Of a stretch of 64,000 nucleotides of DNA, positions 29,101 to 36,188 are shown one piece after another; within the stretch, counting starts at the first letter, position 1, and each line of letters opens with the position of its first letter. Both the position numbers and the translations under genes were made by a program. The notes beneath the pieces are model-generated. The model did not search any database. It saw only the letters and a program-made list of their open reading frames with translations, and was not told where the DNA came from. Source of the DNA: Pseudomonadota bacterium (GTDB taxonomy: Bacteria; Pseudomonadota; Gammaproteobacteria; Burkholderiales; Burkholderiaceae_E); contig JAKPAM010000047.1 of the NCBI GenBank assembly GCA_029779435.1, positions 1 to 64,000 on the forward strand, in the 5' to 3' direction.

Positions 29101-30909
29101 GTGCGGCAGGTGATCGCCGCGCAGATGCAGTTGATGTCGCAGCAACTGGCGCTGTTGTCGGGCAGCTCGATGGCGCCCGCGGCGGTCGCGGCATCGACGG
29201 CGGCATTGCCCGCGCCGACGGCACCGGCATCGGTTGCCGCACCGGCGGCGCCCACGGTCGCTCCCGGCGCTTCCGCCATCGGGGCGGTGGCATCCTCTCC
29301 GTCGCAGGCGACTGCTCCGGTAGCCACGTCGGCGCCCGCCGATGCGCCGGCCGAGGGCAAGGCCGTCTACGACGTGAAGAAGGCGTTCGGCGCGATCGCG
29401 AGGATCCGCAAGCAGGACGCCGAGCTGACCGATCTGCAGCGCGTGCGGCTCGATGCGTTGATCCGCCGCTATGTCGAGCGCACGCGCAAGAGCAAGGCCT
29501 ATACGGAGCAGCATCGTCCGCACCTGGCCGACCCGCGGGTCGTCAATGGCTTCAGCCCGCGGCTCAAGGAGATGATCTACCAGATCGTCGTCGAGCGGTC
29601 GAAGGGCGCGCACCTGTGGGATCTCGACGGCAACCAGTACGTCGACGTGCTCAACGGCTTCGGGATGAGCCTGTTCGGCTGGCAGCCGGAGTTCGTGCTC
29701 GACGCCGTGCGCCGTCAGCTCGACGACGGTTATGAGATTGGTCCGCAGCATCCGCTGGCCGGCGAGGTCGCGCAATTGCTGTGCGAGCTGACCGGCTTCG
29801 ACCGCGCCGCGCTGTGCAATACCGGATCGGAGGCGGTGATGGCCGCCGTGCGGATGGCGCGTACGGTGACCGGCCGCGATACCGTGGTGCTGTTCAGCGG
29901 CTCCTATCACGGCACGTTCGACGAGGTCGTCGTGCGCCAGGGCCGGCAGCAGAAAGGCCTGCCGGCGGCGCCCGGCATCATGCCCGGGATGTTCGGTGAC
30001 GTGCGCGTGCTGGAATACGGCACCGACGAGTCGCTGGCCTGGATCCGCGCGCACGCGGACGAACTGGCCGCCGTGCTGGTCGAGCCCGTGCAGAGCCGCC
30101 GGCCCGACCTGCAGCCCAAGGAGTTCCTGCGCGCGCTGCGCGAGATCACGCTGGCCCATGGCGCGTGCCTGATCTTCGACGAGGTGATCACCGGGTTCCG
30201 CTCGCACCTGGGCGGCGTGCAGGCGCTGTTCGGCATCCGTGCCGACCTGGCCACTTATGGCAAGGTGATCGGCGGCGGCTATCCGATCGGCGCGGTGGCC
30301 GGCCGGCGCGAGTTCATGGACGCGCTCGACGGCGGCGCATGGCGGTACGGCGACGATTCGGTGCCGACCGTCGGCGTCACGTACTTCGCCGGCACCTTCG
30401 TCCGGCATCCGCTCGCGCTGGCGGCCTGCAAGGCCTCGCTGCTGCACCTGAAGGCCGGCGGCCAGGCGTTGCAGACCCAATTGAACCTGCACACGGCAGG
30501 CCTGGCCGACGAGCTGAACGCTTATTGCCGCGAGGTCGGGGCGCCGCTGCAGATCCGTCATTTCTCGTCGCTGTGGCGGATCACGATGCTCGAAGAGCAT
30601 CCGATGCAGGACCTGCTGTTCGCGATGATGCGCACGCGCGGCGTGCACATCCTCGACAACTTCCCGTGCTTCCTGACGACCGCGCACACGCCGTCCGACA
30701 TCGCGCTGATCAAGCAGGCGTTCAAGGAATCGGTGGCTGAAATGCAGGCGGCCGACTTCCTGCCGCGCCGCGTGGATGCGTCGGTCGTGTTCGATGCTTC
30801 GCGTCCGCCGGTGCCCGAGGCGCGGCTCGGGCGCGGCAAGGACGGCCGGCCGGCGTGGTTCGTGCCCGACCCCGATCATGCCGGCCGCTTCAAGCGTTTG
30901 AACGCGTGA
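23122..30909 (+). CDS. hybrid NRPS-PKS megasynthase (A-PCP-KS-AT-ACP-aminotransferase)
   Basis: This is a 2595-residue assembly-line enzyme. Residues 1-210 look like a truncated condensation-type region without an HHxxxDG motif. An adenylation domain follows (about 245-760; YSSGSTGGPKG near 397, GYGPTEN, NGKLDRRAL). Then come a carrier domain (DDNFFDLGGDSLLV, serine near 805), a ketosynthase (about 910-1340; TACSTSL with the cysteine near 1077, EAHGT, NVGHT), an acyltransferase (about 1450-1765; GHSIGEF and HAFH, the malonyl-type motif) and an ACP (LGLDSLM, near 1888). After an Ala/Pro-rich linker there is a class III PLP aminotransferase (about 2145-2550; lysine in TYGKVIGGG). No ketoreductase is present. 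By analogy with mycosubtilin and microcystin synthases, the aminotransferase should turn the beta-ketone into a beta-amine. My reading of the A-domain pocket is DALWVGGTFK, close to published valine codes. The start lacks a strong ribosome binding site. Confidence 0.93.
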   Translation: MSLDSLEIPLHSKAESVPAVVAEAPSDGWQAWAWLPDAPTLLDLVVGGEAGGGAPGAPAARACVPLVGDERAGMAAQSVSDLAPDGVAAPLAAWLLLQARWLGVRRVTEVVRGLATTDAGGGPDECVVTLDLAEAGFPGLGWDAWLARVHDAWRTAARRAAAESGDAALRLIAPDGPSGGWRLDYPANRVAPSIIDGWRNAVARILASAGRDPAAPLQTLAGVDAATQAALRALGRGRRVAIGDDETLVSAFDAQAVATPSAPAVTDAGGTLAYAELAERSCRGADALRAQGVRDGDVVALDLRAGDARGADAIIAMLAVLRAGAVYLPLDERLGEARLAQMWTDAAPRGVLRDAARWTLERALERTRVGAHDGARDGADGSARGETGGVSGARGAYLMYSSGSTGGPKGILVPHRAVLRLVRSADFLALGAGERILQAAPLGFDASTLEIWGPLLNGGCCVVHDEPAISVAGLRRTLADHRVTGAWLTAALFNQIVDDDPQALAPLRRLVTGGEALSVAHVERALDALPGITLVNGYGPTENTTFTTTHRIDRPLDRPLPRSVPIGRPITNTDCLVCGPDRRPLPVGMIGELYTAGDGLAIGYAGQPALTAASFIDAARMPELPAFVSAFDGAPAGRWYRTGDLARWLPDGTLDYVGRVDSQVKIRGFRVELDGIEARLRREPGIDACAVIAYRHPVRGTTLCAYVVGEHASHTAALRAALAADLPDYMVPAQFVALPRLPLTTNGKLDRRALPPPGDARPDLAVPYQAPQGAIEQAIAAVFARVLAIDRVGRDDNFFDLGGDSLLVARALDALRADAGLQAALVASAALMTPVDGSPASASSSLSSSLSVADFFGDATPRALAHGLRRRDEGRPAGRRGESGNGESGSGERGEPGEPAGPAPVDGAEPIAIIGMAGRLPGADTIESFWTLLCEGRDAIRHFTPAELDPSIPIDLRADPAYVPARGVLDDVDLFDAAFFGISAREAALMDPQQRLFLEICWQCLERAGELPGGRIGVFAGMHNATYFQRHLSAHPQAVERLGEFAVMLANEKDYVASRVANRLNLRGPAISLNTACSTSLVAIAQAFDSVRAGHCDMALAGGVAINCPPNSGYLYQEGSMLSPDGRTRSFDAASQGTVFSDGAAVVLLKPLSAAIRDGNTVYAVIRSVAVNNDGGEKASFTAPSVDGQAAVVGEALRRAAIPADTMSYIEAHGTATPLGDPVEVEALRRAYEPLTDRRGFCGIGSVKSNVGHTVMAAGATSVIKTALALHHECLPATIHFERPNPKIDFSRTPFHVIDRHTPWPRSAVARRAGVSSFGVGGTNAHVILEEAPAMACRVGESVDPAEPDKSAKSSSGPHWLRLSARTPTALAASAARLSQWLAERPSLALADVAFTLDAGRSRFTHRLAVIADDRDQAVALLADPAAAQRRGRAVAREQDTAGREAVWLFPGQGAQYLGMGRERARRDPAFARALDDALRATGIADLRDRVWGRDPDALNDTATTQPAMFCIEYALARSWLARGLRPAAVVGHSIGEFAAAVVAGVMSLDDAARLVATRGALMQAQPRGSMLSVMLPAVELEPLLPDGVSLAAINAPQACVVAGPTAAVQAFDADLQQRGVATRLLRTSHAFHSAMMDDAVEPFARHVAAVTLHAPQVPFYSTVRGARVDGAVLTDPMYWAAHLREPVRFAPALQALLRDLPDALLVEMGPRAQLGALARQRASAGGTAPLTIATLGESPDDEAAADLLVRATLWTLGDERDSAPRQAGGRRQADAADAAAARDGDGEGEPAIGRRRVVLPTYPFERQRHWLDAVPSVSLPSSAASAMESSAMNSPAVSTPVSASASTPPRRDRVLAELRTVFEDTSGLDLAQADASAGFVELGLDSLMLTQVALQVKKHFSVPVTFRQLMESLRSFDALATYLDGQLPPDVPPVAAPAAVATVGAIPVPATSLAMAMDAMTPAAFAAGVLTAGAPAAAMSAMPAGVPADAGLVRQVIAAQMQLMSQQLALLSGSSMAPAAVAASTAALPAPTAPASVAAPAAPTVAPGASAIGAVASSPSQATAPVATSAPADAPAEGKAVYDVKKAFGAIARIRKQDAELTDLQRVRLDALIRRYVERTRKSKAYTEQHRPHLADPRVVNGFSPRLKEMIYQIVVERSKGAHLWDLDGNQYVDVLNGFGMSLFGWQPEFVLDAVRRQLDDGYEIGPQHPLAGEVAQLLCELTGFDRAALCNTGSEAVMAAVRMARTVTGRDTVVLFSGSYHGTFDEVVVRQGRQQKGLPAAPGIMPGMFGDVRVLEYGTDESLAWIRAHADELAAVLVEPVQSRRPDLQPKEFLRALREITLAHGACLIFDEVITGFRSHLGGVQALFGIRADLATYGKVIGGGYPIGAVAGRREFMDALDGGAWRYGDDSVPTVGVTYFAGTFVRHPLALAACKASLLHLKAGGQALQTQLNLHTAGLADELNAYCREVGAPLQIRHFSSLWRITMLEEHPMQDLLFAMMRTRGVHILDNFPCFLTTAHTPSDIALIKQAFKESVAEMQAADFLPRRVDASVVFDASRPPVPEARLGRGKDGRPAWFVPDPDHAGRFKRLNA

Positions 30910-30964
30910 ACGGGCTCCTTGCGTGCCCGCTTCGCGCGGTGAACTTCCTTAGTCGAAAAGTGCC

Positions 30965-33900
30965 ATGACCCCAGCTTCTCCGATTTCGCACAACCCGCCG
31001 ACCTTCGACGAATCCGCCGGCTCGCAGGCCGAGACCGTGGATTTCGATCCGTTCGCCGATGCCGTGGTCGAGCGCGTCGTGCCCAGCACCGAGGCGCAGC
31101 GCGAGGTGTGGCTGGCCGGCGAGCTGTCCACGCAGGCGTCGCTGGCGTTCAACGAATCGGTGTGCCTGCGGCTCGACGGCCCGCTGGACCGGGACGCGCT
31201 GCGCGCCGCGCTCGGCGCGCTGGTGGCGCGGCATGATGCGCTGCGCGCCCGGATCGGACCCGACGGCAGCGAACTGATCATCTATGCGGCCGGTGACGAG
31301 GCGCTGCCGGTGCTGGACCTGCGCGGCGGCGACGCGGCGGTGCGCGAGGACGGGCTGGCCCGCGCGATGGCCGACGAAGTATCGACGTGCTTCGACCTGG
31401 CGCAGGGGCCGCTGTTCCGTGCGCGGCTGGTGGCGCTGGCCGATGACGCGCATGCGCTGCTGATGACCGCGCACCACATCGTCTGCGACGGGTGGTCGTG
31501 GGGGGTGATCGTGCGCGAGTTGGGCCGGCTCTATGACGCGCGGTTGCGGGGCGGTGCCGACGCGCTGCCGCAGGCGCCGGGGTTCGGCGAGTACGTGGCG
31601 TGGGAGATCGCGCACCATCGCGAGGACGAGTACGCGGCCAGCGAGCGCTACTGGCTGGGCCGGTTCGGCGGCGGGGCGCTGCCGGCGCTCGACCTGCCTG
31701 CCGACCGCCATCGTCCGGCGGTGCGCACCTTCGATTCGCGGCGCATCGATCACGTGCTGGATGCCGCGCTGGTCGACGCGCTGCGCAAGCTGGCCGGCAA
31801 GCTCGGCGTCAGTTACTACGGATTGATGTTCGGTGCGTTCGCGGTGCTGCTGAACCGCCTGAGCGGCCATAGCGACGTGGTGATCGGCGTACCGGCGGCC
31901 GGGCAGTCGGCCAGCGGCCTGACGGGGCTCGTCGGCCACTGCGTGAACCTGCTGCCGGTGCGAGTGGGGCTGGACCCGGCCGCGTCGTTCGAGCGGTTCG
32001 CGCGCGACGCTGGAGCGCGGCTGCTGGATGCTTTTGAGCACCAGACGCTCACTTATGGGTCTTTGCTCAAGAAGCTCCCGGTGCAGCGCGAGCCGAGCCG
32101 CCTGCCGCTGGTGTCGGTGATGTTCAACGTCGATTCGGCGGTCGATGGCGCGCTGCCGGGCTTCACGGGTCTGGCGACGCGCTTCGCCTCGAATCCGCGG
32201 CTGTACGAGAACTTCGAGTTGTTCGTCAACGCGACGCCGGCGCCCGACGGCGCTTATCGCGTCGAATGGCAGTTCAATACCGGATTGTTCGACGACGCGA
32301 CGATCGCGCGATGGAACCGCTGCTACGAAGCGCTGCTACGCGGCCTCGTGGCGCGCGGCGCCGACGGCTCGATCGCGTCGATGCCGCTGTCGCGGCTCGA
32401 CATGCTGGGTGCCGACGATCGCGCGGCGCTGTATGCGTTGCAGCCCGCGCCGGTGCCCTACCCGCGCGACCAGACGATGGTCGCCGGCTTCGTGCGCCAG
32501 GCTGCGGCCACGCCGACGCGGATCGCGGCCGAGTGGCGCGATCGGTCGATGACGTATGCCGAACTGGACGCCGAGACCAACCGGCTGGCGCGCGCGCTGC
32601 GCGCGCAGGGCGTGGGCCGCGACGTGCGCGTCGGGCTGTGCGTCGAGCGTGGTCTGGACATGTTGGTATCGGTGCTGGCGGTCCTGAAGGCCGGCGGCGT
32701 CTACGTGCCGCTGGACCCGGCGTTTCCGTCGGCGCGGCTCGCTTATTACGCGCAGGACGCCGGCATGGCGTTGCTGCTGACCAGCTCGACGGTGGCCAAC
32801 GCGCCCCGCGACTGGCGACCGGACGGCGCGGCGCGCACGATCGAGCTCGATCGCGACCAGCAATGGCGCGACGGCGACGCGTCGCCGCTGCCGTCCACCC
32901 CGCAGGACGCGGGCGCCGATGATCCGGCATACATCATCTACACGTCGGGTTCGACGGGTAAGCCCAAGGGCGTGTGCGTGCCGCACCGTGCGGCGGTCAG
33001 CTTCCTGGCCGGCATGCTCGCGTCGCCGGGCATGAAGCCCGACGACCGGCTGGCGGCGGTGACCACGCTGTCGTTCGATCCGTCGGTGCTCGAGATGTTC
33101 ATGCCGCTGGCGGTCGGGGCCCGGCTTATCATCGTCGACAAGGACACGATGATGGACGGCCCGGCGCTGGGCGAACTGCTCGATCGCAGCGGCGCGACCG
33201 TGATGCAGGCGACGCCGACGCTGTGGCGGCTGCTGCTGGACGCGGGCTGGCGCGCCAAGGGGCCGTTCACCGCCTACATCGGCGCCGAGCCGCTGGCGCC
33301 GAGCCTGGCCGGCGAACTGCTGGCCGCCGTCGACGCGTTGTGGAACCTGTACGGACCGACCGAGACCACGGTGTGGGCCACGGTGTGGAAGGTCGACCGC
33401 GAGCAGATCCGGCGCCGCGGCGTGTCGGTGGGCCGGCCGATCGGCAACGTCTGCGTCTGGGTACTGGACGAGAACGGTCAGCCCTGTCCGATCGGCGTGC
33501 CCGGCGAGCTGTGCATCGGCGGCGACAACATCACGTTCGGCTACGTCGACCGGCCCGAGCTGAATGCCGATCGCTTCATCGTCGATCCGATGCGCGAGGC
33601 GCTGGCCGGGCGCGGCCCGCTGCCGGCGCAGACCGATGCGCGCGATCGCTGGCTGGTCGGCCAGGACGGCGCGGTCTGGCCGCCGGTCGTCTACCGCACC
33701 GGGGACCTGGGACGCTGGGCCAACGACGGGCAGCTCGATCATCTGGGCCGGATGGATTTCCAGGTCAAGGTGCGGGGGTTCCGGATCGAGCTGGGCGAGA
33801 TCGAGGCGGCGTGCAACGAGGTCGCGGGCGTGGCGCGCAGCGTCGTGCTGGCGCGCGAGGACCGGCCCGGCGACGTGCGACTGGTCGCTTATCTGGTGCT

Positions 33901-36178
33901 CAAGCCCGAGGGCGGCTACGGCGAGCGCGCGCTGCGCGAGCATCTGCGCGGCAAGCTGCCCGAGTACATGCTGCCCGCGTTCATCGTCGTGCTCGACGTG
34001 TTTCCGACGATGCCCAACGGCAAGATCGATCGCAAGGCGCTGCCCGCGCCCGACATGCGCGCTCGAGCCGGATCGGGCGAGCGGGCCGGCCCGCGCAACG
34101 CGATGGAGACCGCCGTGCTGGCGGCCACCGAGCGCGTGCTGAACCTGCCCGGCATCGGTATCGACGACGACTTCTTCGCGTTGGGCGGGCATTCGCTGCT
34201 GGGCGCGCGGCTGATCGCGCAGATCAATCGCGAGTTCGATACGCAGCTGTCGCTGCGCGCGTTGTTCGAATCGCCGACCGTCGCGCGCCTGTCCGCCGAG
34301 GTCGAGAAGGCGCGCAGCGGCGGCGCGTCGCAGCGGCCGCGGCTGCTGGCCGATCCGACGCGGCGCGAGGCGCCGCCGACCGTGATGCAGGAGCGCATCC
34401 GCTTCGTCGAGGAACTGCTGCCGGGCCGCTCGGTCTATCACGAGCCATCCGCGCATCGCCTGAGCGGGCCGTTCGATCGCGCGGTGTTCGATCGCGCGCT
34501 GAAGACCGTGTTCGCGCGCCAGTCGACGCTGCGCACGGCGTTCGGCGTCGATGCGCACGGTGCCAGCGTGCAGGTGATCGCGCCCGAAGTGGCCGTCGAC
34601 ATGCCGTTCGAGGATTTGAGCGGCGTGCCGGCCGACGCGCTCGAAGCCGAGCTGTATCGCCGGATGCAGGCCGTGATCGAGACGCCGATGAACCTGGCGG
34701 TGCCGCCGCTGTGCCATCTGCGCCTGTACCGGCTGGCGGACGACGATCACGTGTTCCTGTTCGTGCCGCACCACCTGATCTGGGACGGCTGGTCGTTCGA
34801 CCTGCTGTACAACGAGATGGCGATGGTCTACCAAGCGATCGCCGACGGCACCGTCGACGCGCTGCCGCCGCTGCCGGTGTCCTATGCCGACTATGCGGTC
34901 TGGCACCAGCAGTTCCTGCAGAGCGACGAGTACCGCGGGCAACTGACGTACTGGAAGGGGCGGATGCTCGACGCGCCGGTGCCGCGGCCCTGGCCCGCCA
35001 ATCGCCTGCATCGCCAGTCGGCCAACGACATCGGCGGTTCGGAATGGGTGCATGTCGACAAGGCGCTGACCGAGCGCTTGCGCGAGATCGCGCGCGAATT
35101 CGACGTGACGCCCAGCATGCTGTGCCTGGCCGTCTATGCGGCGCTGACGCAGCGGATGGCCGACGACAGCGCGGTCGTCATCGGATTGCCGGTGCGGGGC
35201 CGGCAGATGCCCGAGATCGAATCGGTGATGGGGTTCTTCAACAACCTGGTCACCGTGCAGTTGCCGTCGCGCGACGACGAGCCGGTCGGCGCGTTCCTGG
35301 CGCGCGTGCGCGCCGAGATGCTCGAGGTGTTCAGCCATCAGGACGTGCCGTTCGAAACGCTGGTCAAGGAGCCGGAACTGATGCCGCGCATGCAGCGCGC
35401 CGGGCTCTACCAGGTGATGTTCTCGTTCCAGGACACGCGCGAACGCAAGCGCCAATGGGGGCCGCTGAGCCATCGCAACGTGCTCGTCCATCACCAGGGC
35501 GCGTCCAACGACATGGGGCTGTGGCTGATGGAAGTGCCCGAGGGCCTCGAGGGCGCGGTCGTCTACAACGCGAGCCTGTTCGCGCGCGAGGCGGTCGTCC
35601 GGATCCGCGAACAGTACCTGCGGATGCTGCGTCGGCTGGCCGAGCGGCCGGCGCTGACGGTCGGCGAACTGATCGGCGAGTTCGGCGCCGGCGATGCCGT
35701 GCTGACCGGCGATGCGGCCGAGGGCGTGCGCGGCCACGCGGCGCCGCGCACGGAGACGACCGTCGCCGCGGCACCCGTCGCCTCCGTGGCTGCCGCGACC
35801 GTGGCGAACGCCGGCTCGGCCGGCCTGACGCCGACCGAACAGATGCTGGCCGAGGTGTGGCGCAAGCTGCTGGACGTGCATCCGATCGAGCGGCAGGACA
35901 ACTTCTTCGACCTGGGCGGCAACTCGCTGCTGGCGATCCAGGCGGTCGAACTCATCGCCGCGCGCAGCGGCCGGCGCATCAAGGCCGGCGCGTTCGCGTT
36001 CGAGACATTGGCGCAGATCGGGCGATCGATCGACGAGGCGCCGACGGACGCCGGCGCCGCCGCGTCGCCCGCTTCGGCTCCTGCTTCGGCGCCCGCCTCG
36101 GGAAGCGGCTCCGTCGAAGGGGCGGCCGAGCGCAAGGGGGGCCTGCTGCGCAAGCTCGGATCGGTGTTCCGGCGATGA
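30965..36178 (+). CDS. nonribosomal peptide synthetase (C-A-PCP-C-PCP, no thioesterase)
   Basis: This 1737-residue synthetase acts after the preceding megasynthase. The first condensation domain (about 35-470) has HHIVCDG near 170. An adenylation domain (about 500-1030) follows with YTSGSTGKPKG near 657 and LYGPTET. My pocket reading is DPLQYGLVWK, resembling published glycine codes such as DILQLGLIWK. A carrier domain (FFALGGHSLLG, serine near 1075) comes next. The second condensation domain (about 1130-1540) has HHLIWDG near 1269 and leads to a second carrier domain (FFDLGGNSLL, near 1654) with no adenylation domain between. The tail is Ala/Ser/Pro-rich and ends basic (LRKLGSVFRR). There is no thioesterase, reductase or terminal condensation domain, so release must occur in trans. 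Candidates are the hydrolases encoded directly downstream. Confidence 0.93.
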   Translation: MTPASPISHNPPTFDESAGSQAETVDFDPFADAVVERVVPSTEAQREVWLAGELSTQASLAFNESVCLRLDGPLDRDALRAALGALVARHDALRARIGPDGSELIIYAAGDEALPVLDLRGGDAAVREDGLARAMADEVSTCFDLAQGPLFRARLVALADDAHALLMTAHHIVCDGWSWGVIVRELGRLYDARLRGGADALPQAPGFGEYVAWEIAHHREDEYAASERYWLGRFGGGALPALDLPADRHRPAVRTFDSRRIDHVLDAALVDALRKLAGKLGVSYYGLMFGAFAVLLNRLSGHSDVVIGVPAAGQSASGLTGLVGHCVNLLPVRVGLDPAASFERFARDAGARLLDAFEHQTLTYGSLLKKLPVQREPSRLPLVSVMFNVDSAVDGALPGFTGLATRFASNPRLYENFELFVNATPAPDGAYRVEWQFNTGLFDDATIARWNRCYEALLRGLVARGADGSIASMPLSRLDMLGADDRAALYALQPAPVPYPRDQTMVAGFVRQAAATPTRIAAEWRDRSMTYAELDAETNRLARALRAQGVGRDVRVGLCVERGLDMLVSVLAVLKAGGVYVPLDPAFPSARLAYYAQDAGMALLLTSSTVANAPRDWRPDGAARTIELDRDQQWRDGDASPLPSTPQDAGADDPAYIIYTSGSTGKPKGVCVPHRAAVSFLAGMLASPGMKPDDRLAAVTTLSFDPSVLEMFMPLAVGARLIIVDKDTMMDGPALGELLDRSGATVMQATPTLWRLLLDAGWRAKGPFTAYIGAEPLAPSLAGELLAAVDALWNLYGPTETTVWATVWKVDREQIRRRGVSVGRPIGNVCVWVLDENGQPCPIGVPGELCIGGDNITFGYVDRPELNADRFIVDPMREALAGRGPLPAQTDARDRWLVGQDGAVWPPVVYRTGDLGRWANDGQLDHLGRMDFQVKVRGFRIELGEIEAACNEVAGVARSVVLAREDRPGDVRLVAYLVLKPEGGYGERALREHLRGKLPEYMLPAFIVVLDVFPTMPNGKIDRKALPAPDMRARAGSGERAGPRNAMETAVLAATERVLNLPGIGIDDDFFALGGHSLLGARLIAQINREFDTQLSLRALFESPTVARLSAEVEKARSGGASQRPRLLADPTRREAPPTVMQERIRFVEELLPGRSVYHEPSAHRLSGPFDRAVFDRALKTVFARQSTLRTAFGVDAHGASVQVIAPEVAVDMPFEDLSGVPADALEAELYRRMQAVIETPMNLAVPPLCHLRLYRLADDDHVFLFVPHHLIWDGWSFDLLYNEMAMVYQAIADGTVDALPPLPVSYADYAVWHQQFLQSDEYRGQLTYWKGRMLDAPVPRPWPANRLHRQSANDIGGSEWVHVDKALTERLREIAREFDVTPSMLCLAVYAALTQRMADDSAVVIGLPVRGRQMPEIESVMGFFNNLVTVQLPSRDDEPVGAFLARVRAEMLEVFSHQDVPFETLVKEPELMPRMQRAGLYQVMFSFQDTRERKRQWGPLSHRNVLVHHQGASNDMGLWLMEVPEGLEGAVVYNASLFAREAVVRIREQYLRMLRRLAERPALTVGELIGEFGAGDAVLTGDAAEGVRGHAAPRTETTVAAAPVASVAAATVANAGSAGLTPTEQMLAEVWRKLLDVHPIERQDNFFDLGGNSLLAIQAVELIAARSGRRIKAGAFAFETLAQIGRSIDEAPTDAGAAASPASAPASAPASGSGSVEGAAERKGGLLRKLGSVFRR

Positions 36179-36188
36179 GCGGGCGAGC

